A stretch of 64,000 bases of DNA from Malachius bipustulatus (lineage: Eukaryota; Arthropoda; Insecta; Coleoptera; Melyridae), in assembly GCA_910589415.1 (NCBI GenBank), contig OU342636.1, forward strand, positions 44,159,735 to 44,223,734. The letters are read 5' to 3'. This document shows positions 23,996 through 35,800 of the stretch, piece by piece; within the stretch, counting starts at the first letter, position 1; the number at the start of each line of letters is the position of its first letter. Both the position numbers and the translations under genes were made by a program. Under the pieces are notes generated by a model. It saw nothing but the letters and a program-made list of their open reading frames with translations. It made no database searches and was not told the origin of the DNA.

Positions 23996-26226
23996 AACAA
24001 AATTTTCTTCAAACATTCTACACAAACCGACTGTATAGGGTGGACAAATTTGAATGTCTTAATAAGCAGTCTCCATAACATAAGAGGTACACAAAAATGA
24101 ACTGCGCATCCTCGATCACTTTTCTTGAAAATACGTAAGGTGTAAGCTAACATATCTATAGTCCTTTATTTTCATTTTTCGTCTTTCCATTCTCTCTCAT
24201 TTAATAGTAGAATCAGAAGGAAATAAGTTAGATACACATTCTTCAGCCACTTTTTAAAAGGCTGTAACAGTTTTTTCAAAAAATTGTAAATCCAAAAATA
24301 AATGGAAATACCTACTAAAATAGTAAAAATGCCAAAAATGGCGAAAATAAAAACGAAAAACTGAGTTTTCGCAAATAACTCGAAAACAGATGATGACAGT
24401 CATGCCATTTCAATTTTCCCTATTGACATTAAAAAAAAAAAACGCGGATACGATGATCATTTTGCTGTCTTATATTTATGCAGATTCCTTTTCGAAAACT
24501 TAAAAATTTGCCATTCTATATGTATGTAAATACACTCATTTGCTTCATGATGTTATACCTATAAGTCGGCAGAAATGCAGAGCAACGTTTCAATAATCGA
24601 CCCGCATAATCAACCACACAAACTACTGGTCACATTACCATATAATCCTTCGCTATTAATATTGCAGCCGCTATCGCTGCGTTATCTGTGGCCGTGTCCC
24701 ATCAACTACCCCTATCCGTTATCGAGGGGATGACTGCATGTTTTATCAGTATAGAAACATTTAATCCTCACCGCCGTCTGTATTAATTTCGGAAGCCACG
24801 CGGAAGACATTAATAATTTTTTGGGCCATGTAAAATTAATGTGGTTTTGATGTTTGATAAGATCGATAAGGTCTTATGAGGTCGCTTGTTGGTGATAAGG
24901 TCAAGTGAGCAGGCATAAGACATATTTATTATTATTGTTAAGATTTTCATAGTATGTTGTCATAATATTGCTCATAACATTCCTTCAGCTGGACTTTTTT
25001 CTATATATTTATGCTAGAGTACTTTGATATAAAGTTATGATAAAGGGTACGGAAGCTAATCTTCTCTCTCTGTCCGATTGCTAACAATCTGAGAGAGAAT
25101 AGGATATCTCTCTTCAATATAGTGACTTTTAAGTTACTTCTCATGGTTGTTTTCTGTGGTGAAGATAACATCAAACTCAGAAGTCAGAACAATATAGCAT
25201 TTAATGAAATGCGCAACACTGTCCCACATTGTATCCATTCGGAGTGATATATGAACGATAGTATAATACTCAGACAACAAATCTTAACATATTTAAAATA
25301 TAAAAAGAAACCCATACCGCATCCACGGCACTGAATAGCTGTAGCAACACTGTAAACTCGATTTATCTGAGATTTGGCCGTATCGCCGTTGTATCGTTGA
25401 TGATGACATAATGCCTGTGTACAAAGCAGTACCTATAACGCTCTGCAAATGGAATTATAGTTTCGGGAAACTCTCCCTGTAACCTGCGATAGACCTTTTG
25501 GAACTAAACAGAACCAGACTTCGAGTTATTAATTGCAATTCGTCAAATACCTTAACCTTAAACTATAATGAGAGAAACTTTGGTCAAAAAGCGGCGACCA
25601 AATTAAGACCTAGCGTTTCGAGGTGTTTCGAACAACTTTGCAAACAATGACTTCTGTTTACTTCACTCCGAATAACAAAATGAAATTACTGTAATTACTT
25701 CACCGAGCTCGTGTAGATTTATATTGAAAAAATCGACCCAATTCATGTTTCATAACACTAATTTGGTGCTAGGTCCGTTCCAAGAAAATAGATGTCGCTT
25801 TAGCTGCTGTGGCTGTGTCGCCGAATACATGTATTTATGTATTTCAGTATTTCAGAGTTACCCATATTGTCGTTTGAGGTGTTTAATTCGCCTCAGTCTT
25901 CATACATATTGTTACGTATTTTCCTAATACACTGTCTTTACACTAAAATCGCCTCCTTACATCGCGCACTGTCTGCTATCCCTAATCTGGAAAGCCTTTT
26001 GAGTATTGAGTGTTAACTAACTCCCGAATTTTTTCGGAGTTCGGAATGTTCTATTTCTGGAACATTCTAGATGAGAGTAGCTTATCTAAACATCCTGACA
26101 GACTTTTCCTGAAATTTAATTCCCGAACTTTCTCTTTTATGGCCGAGAATCTTCTCATAGATGCCACCGCTGATATCAGAGAAGCAGGGGTAACAGAATG
26201 TATACAGAACTCGTGCAGCGCGAGGT
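23996..26226. other. noncoding, possible conserved island
   Basis: No gene recognised. 24640-24900 is a GC-richer patch with several ATTA/TTAAT cores, TTATCTGTGGCC and paired GATAAG words, annotated as a finding. A short CT/GA hairpin lies at 25062-25099. Confidence 0.45.
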
Positions 26227-26853
26227 CCTATGACTAGGCCTGCGATTTTTTTCGATATATCGAAGTACGTATCGATATATCGATATATCGAGTACCGATA
26301 TGAAGAGTTGCAGATATTAAATATCGATATATCGATATTTACCGATGTATCGATGAACATCGACATTTTCTGATATATCGATATTTTCTGATATATCGAT
26401 ATTTTTCGATATATCGATAAATATCGATATTTTTCGATATATCAATATAAAGATAAATTCGATATTTATCGATACATCGGTAAATATCGATATTTGATAC
26501 CTGCAACTCTTCAAATATGTCTCTATATAGCGATACTGGTTTCGATTATCGATATATCGATAAATATCGATATTTGATATCTCTGCCACCCGACATATTG
26601 ATACGTACTTACTCGGATATACTATTATGATAAGTAGTATACAGGCTATAGGTTATGTAGACCTGCGATTATTTTCGATGTATCAGAGTCATGTGCATAT
26701 CGATATATTGATATATTATCGATATATCGATATATTATCGATGTTTTGATATATCGATATTTATCGAAATGCGATATATCGATTTATATCGATGTAGTTT
26801 GGATATCGATAATCGATATCAAATTTTCAATATCGCGCAGGCCTACCTATGAC
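26227..26853. mobile_element. hAT-type MITE with 8-bp target duplication
   Basis: The element at 26235-26845 begins TAGGCCTGCG and ends CGCAGGCCTA, a perfect 10-bp inverted repeat. It is flanked on both sides by CCTATGAC (26227-26234 and 26846-26853). An 8-bp duplication is the hallmark of the hAT superfamily. The 611-bp interior is almost entirely TATCGATA/ATATCGATAT units plus an internal hairpin (26302-26355 with 26462-26512, GAAGAGTTGCAG outermost). A second TIR-like start, TAGACCTGCGATT, lies inside at 26658, suggesting nesting or tandem duplication. There is no coding capacity; the open frames here just translate the repeat. Confidence 0.9.
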
Positions 26854-29800
26854 CCACTTATAAGCTTACAGTATAATATACACTGAAATTTGGTCATTTA
26901 AAAAAACAAAGGTGGCCATTCTTTTCGCCATTTTTAAATGTGCCGCCATCTTGGTAATATTTCATTTTGACTCGTATAATAGATATCATACCTTGAATTT
27001 TGGTTAAAAATTTATTGGGACTCTCAGGTATGAACCCAAACAAAATGTCTGTTTGGAGTACACTTGCGCACAATAAATCGATCCCTAGAAATATAATGAG
27101 AAAATAAAAATTTAGTACTTGGACGAGACCAGATGAGATCATACGAGAGGAGACGATTTGTTGGAAATTAATTGAGAATTTTGTCTGGAACACATTTTTC
27201 TAACATTATGTACAGTTAATCGGAACTTTGAGTAGTTCTCTCTTGTAATTCTTGTAAAAGTTCGCATCTTCATCTCTGCTTAAAGACAAGAAATACTTGA
27301 CGAAAAGTTGCAGCGAAATATTTTCACTGGCTATAACTGAAAGTAATAAATTTTCTAAGTGCTTAAATTGAAGAGTGTTGTTCCTAATTTTCCCAACGAG
27401 TCCGTTTAGTAACTTTTAATTAAGTGGTAATGAAAAAACTTCGGGATCTACAATGTGGTTACTTCGCTGCTATTCGAGTTAATTAATATTCTCATATACA
27501 TCAGCAGCAGAGAAGGGTTATAATTTACAGTTTGTTGCGTCTCGATTTAAAAAGGAAAAAAGCAGCAAGTACCTACCAATACCATCAAGGAAACTTATTT
27601 AATTAGTTTTTCATTTACAGAGATTTTCTGTGATGTCCTCACACTTTCATCTTTAATTACAACAAGCATCTGAGATATAATTTAATAATTTTCTGTATTT
27701 TCAGGCAGGCTGTTTTAATTTTTTGTACTTGTAGGTTGTAATCAAGTAGTTTGTACACCAAATTTATTAGAATCAATTGATTCAATTTTTTACTAAATTT
27801 GTATGTATATCGTTAAACAGAGTATACTCTCCGATCAAAAACACAAGGAGAAGTTCATCTGAACACTGACCTAGGGCTCTTTAAAACTGGCGCTCAGCAT
27901 AATATATGATTTATCTACGACTGATTCATAAAAAGCACTTTTTTCACGTTTCTTGGTTAATAAAATGAGTGATTATCATTAAGTAAAATCGAGTGAAATA
28001 AAGTTTCGTAGCGGGTCATTATTATAACGTTTGCCACAACTGACACGTTACTGCAAGCCGCCCAACGAAGTACAGTACAAGTTCTTGTGAGCGCCACGAT
28101 CGCAAGTGTGCTGAGTTCTCCATGAGACGCTGAACTCCATAGCTCAACACCGACCGCTCCCTAAGGCTTGTTGATACCATGTTGCTACTAGAGAAGCACG
28201 TCATAGGTTATTCGCAGAACGGCAGATCTATGTACAATTATTATTATTTTGTATTTAATGTCGTTTAGTTACCTAAAATGGATACCGTTGTAGATGATTC
28301 AATGAATGAAATATCTTCTACCCTAGAAGAAATTATTTTTCAATCAAATGTGGCTGCACAAATCTGTTACCTCAAAAATCTAAAGAATTGCACATTAAGC
28401 AACATGTCATCTTTTTGAACTGACGGGATTTTTTTTCAATAATAACTTTTCGATCTAATCTAAATCATTGGTAGATAAAATTTTGTATGCAACTTAGTGC
28501 ATAAATTGCCTTTTTGTGACTTCTAGGATTGACCTACTCGCCTGCGGCTCGTGCGGCCAATTTTTCTTGTCGTGAAAAAAAGTACCACTTATGAACTTGT
28601 TGCATAAATACTCGTAACCTGTTATAATATTGAATAAAAGCTCACCATGTAATGGTAATGTAATGTAAAACAGTACCTACTGTTTAATTATACTTTTATT
28701 TTATTTTATACCTGCCGAACCTTTATTAGACTACAGCAATTATTAAACTTCGTGTGCCAAACATCTCTATCAAGAGTGATCCTCAGCTCAGAACAGACTC
28801 AATGTTAACCAGGGACGTCGCAGCTGGAGGGAGAGTGAGCTGACGGTGTATAACTAGTCCTCTCAAGCTCAAGAAGCATTTTTACGCCAATGTTCATATG
28901 TATGAACTTTTGCTTTTTTTCTGAACGATGAATGCATCCTAGGAATTGGATGTTGGAGTACCAAACCATCAAGGGTACAACGATTTATTTCAAATTGCTG
29001 ACAATTTCTAATAAAATTATATTTTTTTATTTTTTATTTGTTATACAAGGTGATCCATTTTAGTATTTTGTTTTTTTGGAATCATTGGGAAGGGGAATAA
29101 TTTCGGAAAAAAAAATTTGAGACACAAGTTTTCCATTTTGCAGAAAGCCATCATTTGAAGCCACCCCCACTCTTCACCTCGCTGCCTTTGACTTCTTAAA
29201 TAGGAACCACCGTTTTTTCATTAAAAAAAAAATAAACTTTGCTCTGAAGCATTTTTTCATGCTGTGCAACCCTCATCTTCCAAAATGCAATCCAAAAACC
29301 GATTTTTCGATATCCATTCACGTTTTTGTGACTAAACAACGGCCTCCAGGGGAAAATTGCAAGAGGCAAAAGTTTCTGGTTTAGAGAGGGCCATCGGGTG
29401 GACATAAAAACTACCCCCCGTCCCTAATTCATCCCCACTCCCAATCTATTTCTTTTCGACGAACTAGAAATTATTATTTCACTAATCAGATTTAATAATA
29501 GTTTTAATACGATTTGTCATTAACCACTTCAATCCCGTACATGCAGAAGAGGAGGCACTGAATATCCTGAGGATGGCCATGAAAAAAATATAGTAAAAAC
29601 TCTAGTTAAAAACTTGCCGGTAATGACTGAACTCTCGAAAACAACCCTCTAAATGAAATAGTTTTTGTTCGTTTGCTAGCGAGTCGAACACACTCGTCTG
29701 AAAAAGGATTTTCCTCGACCCTTATTTGAGATATACCATCGTCGTTACAAGGATACTCTCTATTGACGTAGCTGCAGTATCTCTAATTATTGCTTTATCT

Positions 29801-30147
29801 TCATCACAACTCTCACACTTAAAAAATCTCTCTTTACAGATAAAACTTTACCCTCTTGTATTAATTAACTGGGATTTCCTCCATGTTCCGTAATCTGATT
29901 TGTTTGCTTTGATTATCTAAGAGACAGACATCGTGCTTAATGAATTTCTGCTGCAAATTTTTCTAAAAGGCTTGTTTTTTACATTTGGTAAATGATAATA
30001 ATAATAATAATAATATTTTTTCATGATGAAAAATATATTATGAAACAATTTATTTATTTATTTATTTCACAATACAGTCTAGAATCGAGGGACCAGTTAC
30101 AGAATGGATATAAAGAGATTTTCAATGTGAAACTTCAAGTTATCATC
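26854..30147. other. noncoding stretch
   Basis: No gene recognised. It contains a second copy of the CTCGCCTRCGGCTCGT core (28537-28552), a GC-richer patch at about 28020-28215 of unknown nature, a repeat-like AT-rich region near 29030-29430 that resembles the family at 20-21 kb in style, and a short (ATA)n microsatellite at about 29993-30016. Confidence 0.5.
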
Positions 30148-31113
30148 TTACAAACATACAAAAATCCATCTAAGAGGATCTGGTATCTGAAAAACAGCAT
30201 TTACTCTTCGGTCGTTGCAGAAAAAATCAGTTAGCCGAAACTTATAGAACAGTGGGTCCTTTTTGTTCCTTCGAAGATCAGGATCGTCTGATTCAAGATC
30301 GCCGTATGCACCCACCACACTCATCACTGGATTAGTGTCATATTCTTCCGGACTAATTTTTGGTAGTCCGTATTTTTCCTGTCTTCTGCGATCCAGAGAT
30401 CCGCATTCGCACAGAACATGTTTACGAGTAGCTGTCTCTTTGTCCTTGCTACATTCTATGAGCTTTAGGTCTTCATTGTACAGTTCTATTTTGTTTAGGT
30501 GTTCTTTTAGGGCAATTCGTCCCTTCAGTAATCCAACTGTGATACGCAACTGATTCCGGGCTGTACTTTTTGGTATCCCACGACTGATTTTCGCCTAATA
30601 TATCCAGCCGAGGATACACTTATTTACAACTCGTCGGCGTTTTCATTGCCCGTGATTCCGCTATGTCCAGACACCCAACTCAAGGTTACTTTGTTGCGTC
30701 CTGCCAGGCTTTATCGTCCTGGACGTTATAGTCTTAGGCGTGCCATTCTTTCTTCTTTCGTTATAATTAAATGAAGTGGATAGAGGTCTAGAAGGGTGTC
30801 CGTTGCTGCAGTTGGAGTTGTTTTCATTGCCCCCGTTATTTCAAGGCTTCCAAGTCTTTGCACCTTGCTAAGCTTGTTTATGGCGGTGATTTGTTTCATC
30901 TTTGTCCAGGATACTAAATATGCATATATCAACATTGTCTTAATCACTCTGGTGTACGTCCAGTGCACCATATGTGGGGGGCGGTTTCTCCACAGATTAT
31001 TTCTCTGGGTTTCCTCTTATTTTAAAATTTTTTATCTGAAAACATTTTTCACAGGTCCACAAAAAGGTTCTGGCCTCATACAAGCGGCGTTGTTGCTCCT
31101 CGCTTTACTATAG
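30148..31113 (-). pseudogene. non-LTR retrotransposon relic (RNase H-type)
   Basis: On the minus strand, reading from 31113 downward, weak RT thumb remnants are followed by HWTYTRVIKTMLIYAYLVSW, KLSKVQRLGSLEITGAM and TTPTAATDTLLDLYPLHL (30971-30726). This is the conserved RT/RNase H linker of I/LOA-like non-LTR elements. The RNase H core is deleted except for KVTLSWVSGHSGITGNENAD (about 30640-30696). GLLKGRIALKEHL, HVLCECGSLDRRR and PKISPEEYD (30549 to about 30300) are the C-terminal Cys-containing tail. Stops, a frame change and internal deletion make it a pseudogene. The clade within the RNase H-bearing group is uncertain. Confidence 0.85.
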
Positions 31114-31720
31114 ATTATCAGCTTCCTCGCTATCTTTCGCCCATCTATGCTCTTTGCGAGCCTTTTCAACCTTTCCGAGGCTACTTACATTATAAAAATA
31201 ATTTTTTTCAGATGGTTTAGGGTCACCAAAATGGAGTAGTATTCAAAAAATCCCAAACTTCCGGCAGCAACAGTTTCAAAAATGTGAGTGTACAAAGATC
31301 AAGATCTCGGACACTCGTTGAACGATGATAAATCTCAAGATTTCAGTCCAGTCAAAATAGGCAATGAATAATTATTGTAACTTTGGAGAAATTCACACTG
31401 AGCTGAATATTGAAAAGGTCTTTTAAATACCTACACTAGGTATATCCCTCATCTGCAAAACATTTTATTCTTGGACAAAGTTAAAAAATCAGCTTTTCGC
31501 ATATTTCTCTTAAACGGTAAGTGTTATCGTAAAATTAGGCGGTAAAAGATGTAGATCATACAATAATTCTTATTATTCACAAAAATTGTTCGAATACTTG
31601 TTTTCTACTCATGCCCATTCTTGAGATATCGATTCAAAAGTTGTAAAAGTCATATTTTGCATAATTTGCATAATATGCACTTTCCACACCACCTATGACG
31701 TATTTCAGTTTTATTAAGCT
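31114..31720. other. noncoding stretch before gypsy insertion
   Basis: No recognised gene; possibly more decayed 5' sequence of the adjacent non-LTR relic up to about 31190. AGCT at 31717-31720 is the left target duplication of the gypsy element. Confidence 0.5.
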
Positions 31721-32702
31721 TGCACAAGGGCAGACTGGCAGCATACCTATTAATTTCGTTTAAGATCGGTGCTAACTATTGTAATGATGTAAAGAATAGT
31801 GAAGAGGACTAAAAGTAAGAAATATTGATTGGGAACGAACCAGACGTGGCACCTGTTGGGATGAATCCAAACTAAGGGGTTGGTAGTGTTGGTGTTAAAT
31901 GGTGGGGTGTTTGAAGAAAGAGCATCGAAACACCGGCTTGAAGCCGCAGAGCAGATTGGCGAGAACCGTGAGGGGTTTCGCAAGGTGGTTCACGTCAGAG
32001 CACCAAGACGGGTGTGACGGTGTTACCAGCGTATGAGTGAATTGAATCAACAGTGTTGAACTTAATTTAACCACTTGTGGTGATTAGCAGAGTGATTATC
32101 CGCAGTTTGTCAGTGACCAGTTACAAGAGCAGCCTAGTGAGTGCTTGGGAACCATCTACAAAAATCCATAAGGTTGTACCTACCTATATTAAATTAATTA
32201 AATTATCCTCTGATTAATATAAATATAATCTAATAATAATAAACACCTTTTTAATAAATTAATACTTAATCTATAATCAATAAACCATAAATAATAAAAT
32301 TCCATCAACCGAATACTTCATTCTAACATAAATTAATAAACCAACCCACAGCAACTTATATTACGTAATAGGTATTCTTACTTATAATAAGGCGCCAGAA
32401 GAAAGAAGACTTTAGTCAGGGTTTTGGATGCATGTTGATTTTTCTATTAATTAATTTAAGCATAAATACCATTTTTGAATTGTTTGTTTGTTGAGTCAAT
32501 TAACCAACAACTGTAATTTATATATGTGAGTGAACTTCATTAAATTTGATTTGCTTAAAGGGATCGTTTTCTTTTTGGGAAGTATCCAGTCTATAACCCA
32601 TTAGCTTGAGTTTTATTATTAAATAAAAAATAAGAGTCATCATCTCTAGCAAGCCGAGGCTATAAATAAAGTAAGTATCTTTAACAAAATTGCACGGGCA
32701 CA
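31721..32702 (+). repeat. 5' LTR of gypsy element
   Basis: 982 bp, TG...CA. No sequence difference seen against the 3' LTR. GCACAAGGGC at the start and GCACGGGCACA at the end form the short imperfect terminal inversions. The minus-strand open frame inside (31750-31983) is repeated in the other LTR and is not considered a gene. Confidence 0.97.
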
Positions 32703-32709
32703 TAATTTT

Positions 32710-32727
32710 TGGCGCCCAACGTGGGGC
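32710..32727 (+). other. primer-binding site
   Basis: TGGCGCCCAACGTGGGGC lies 7 nt after the 5' LTR. The TGG start complements a tRNA CCA end, and this type of site is common in insect gypsy elements. The tRNA species was not determined. Confidence 0.85.
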
Positions 32728-32849
32728 ACGATTTAAAAAAAAAAAAAAATTTAAAAAAAAAAGGAGTATTAAATGAACTGGTCCAGAAAGAAAACGAGCT
32801 CTCATGATAATTAGATATTTTGTAATATCGATCTTAAACGAAACTCAAA

Positions 32850-35800
32850 ATGCGTACCAGATCAAAAAGTAAACCAGGTGAATCGAGTAAATCGAAAGGG
32901 GTAAATGATATTTCTGAGATGTCTAAATCAAAAAGTTTGACAGATGAGCTCTCAATGACAAGGTTTGAGAGAAACGATAAGGATAATTGTCAGGGTGTTA
33001 ATCAGGGAGCGATTGTAAGTGAAATTAAATCAAGTAATGAGCAGTTAATGAACCAATTGTGTCAAAATATGACGAGGTTTGAACAAACGTTACAAAAATC
33101 AAATGAAAACATTTTGATGTCAGTCACCGATAGGTTAGTAAGCAAGTTGCATGAGAATAGGGAGGAAGATGAAAAAAGTAGAAAATTGTTGGTTAAAAAA
33201 CTAGATGAGGGAAATAGATTAATGATTGACTGCGTAAATAAGGTAAACCAAGAGCAGAGGAGTGTCGTTGAGGAAATAACAGAAAAAATTGGAAAAGTTG
33301 TGGAAAAAAATACCACTGAAGTAGTTAGTAAAGTCCTTCGGGGAGTAATCGATTTTAAAGGCGTACACCAGGGTAAGAATGAAAATCAGTATAATAAAAG
33401 CGATGCGAATTTAAATAATGAGGGGGGTGCGAGTAATTTTAATAATTCAGGGAGTGTCCCTTCTACGAGTAATGTAAATCCAGTAAATCCACAAGTACAT
33501 TTGTCCCTATTTAGAGAGTTAGGAGGTTTTAACTTGAGATTTGATCCGAATTCGACAATTAATCCTGTACAATTTTTGCGAAATTTTCAAAGTATTGCAG
33601 ATGAGGCTATGGTTCCGTCGGATAAACGGTTGAGTTTGATTCCAAGATTACTCGTGAATTGTGCAAAAAGTTGGTTCGAATGGAGAGAGTTAGATATTGT
33701 TAATTATAAACAATTTGAGGATGAGTTTTTGGAGCGTTATTGGCCGGTAACTAAAGAGAGGGAGCTCCTACGGAAAATCCATTACGGAGAATATAGTGGA
33801 AACGTGTCGAAATCCGAATACTTTTTGAAATTAATGAAGGAAGCGTCTTATCTTAGACATCCTTTGAGGAATGCAGAATTAATCCCGCTAATAATTGACC
33901 ATTTTCCGCCTCATGTCAGATGTAATCTGCCGATTAATAGCTTAGATGACCCTTGTTTGGTTGAAAATTTTTTGAGACAATTAGATGAAGTCGAAACTGG
34001 GTCACGAAGACGTCAAAACTATTATGATCAGAGTCGCAATCGTGAAATATATAATCCAAACCGAAGTGACGGAAATGAATCTCGTAATTATAGGAGTAAT
34101 AATTATGAAAGAAATGAAAATAATACTACTTATCGACGCACAGAACTCAATAGAAATAATAACAGCTCGCAGTATTGTAATAATCCGGTGAACAATCGAT
34201 ATAATAATAATTCGTCCTGGAGAAATCCCAACGAGAGAAGAGAAGTCAACGTAAATTCGAATAATTCCATGAGAAATAATAATGGTTCACGTAGGGAAAT
34301 AAACGCAGTAGGATGTATAGGGAATAGGACTACCCAAGTCGAGGTGTTCGAGGTCAATCAGGATCAGGAAGCAAATATTATTTCAAATACGGACGCTGTA
34401 GGTTTGAACAATAATACCACACAGGTGCAGCAACGGCAGCAGGACGATGAAGCAATTATGAACAATAAGAGTAGGCCTTGCAGTAGGGAAAATATCGATT
34501 CTATCCAAATTTGTACAACGTTCAACCAAATTGAAGACGAAATTCTAGAGGAAAGTTATGAGACGTTGCCAGTTGTACCAAAATGTCCAACCATTGAGGT
34601 AAAAGTTGAAGGATTATTAATTCCCGCATTAATTGATACTGGCGCTCAAGTTAGTTGCGTTTCCAGAAATTTAATTGAAAAAATGAAAAAATTAAACAAT
34701 ACCATGTTGTTTTTACCAGCGTCAGGAGTTACTCTTATGGGCGCAGTTAAAAGTAAAAGTCAGAAGGTAAATCAGCAGGTACAGCTTCGTATGGAATTGA
34801 ATGATCAGGTGGTATTAGTGTCTTGCTTAGTAGTACCTAATTTAATTAAAGATATTATTCTCGGTTACGATTTTATTGTGGAACATGAAATTGAAATAAA
34901 ATCCAGAACAGGTATGTTAAAAGGTAATTTTAATAATCAGGTATGCGAGTTTAAATACAACGACTGTGTTGTTAGGGAGGACAGCGTTAAAATAAATTAC
35001 GTAGAATTTAAAGACGGGATGAAACAGAAAATTCAGGAGTATACAACTGATCAAAGACAAGAAATCGTGGAAAATACCGACATGTTGAATCGAGACGAAA
35101 AAAATAAATTACTTCGGGTGTTAGATAAGCATGATAAAATATTTTCTGAACAACCTGGTTGTATGAAGAACTACGAGCATAAAATAATTATGAAAGATGA
35201 AACTCCGTTTTGTTATAAGTCTTATCCTGTTCCACACGCTTATAAAAAGATAATACACCAGCAAATTCAAGAAATGATAGAGTGGGGGGTAATTGAGAAA
35301 GCCCAAACTGAATACATAAATCCTCTTGTTGTGGTTCGTAAAAAAGACAACACCCCTCGTGTATGTCTTGACGCAAGGCAATTAAATCGGAATATGGAAG
35401 CAGATCATGTCATACCTCCAAATCCGAACGAGCTCATGTATTTATTTAAACCAGGTCAAAAATTGAGTGTCCTGGATTTGACAAGCAGTTATTGGCAAAT
35501 CTTGATTCGGCCAAGTGATAGAAAGTTTACGGGGTTTTTATATGAAAATGAAACCTATGTTTTTCGCAGGTTGCCATTTGGTCTGATGACGTCAGTAGCA
35601 AGTTTTATACGGGGATTAAATAAAGCGTTAGGAGAAGATGTCCAATCTTTTGTTATCCCATACGTCGATGATTTGTTAATTTTTTCGGGTAGTTTTGATG
35701 AACACCTTGACCACTTAGATACAATTTTTTCGAAATTTGGTGAAGCCGGAATAACGTTGAAATTAAAAAAATGTAAATTTTTCAAAAAGGAAGTTGCGTT

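Noticed and set aside
26082..26589. Minus-strand frames rich in Ile, Asp, Tyr and Ser
   Set aside because: They only translate the TATCGATA repeat of the hAT MITE.
28160..28185. TGGTATCA resembling a copia primer-binding site (minus strand)
   Set aside because: Only 8 bases match, no LTR lies beside it, and no copia pol is present.
31750..31983. Minus-strand 77-codon frame, repeated at 36523-36756
   Set aside because: It lies in both LTRs and has no motif; duplication comes from the LTRs, not from selection on a gene.
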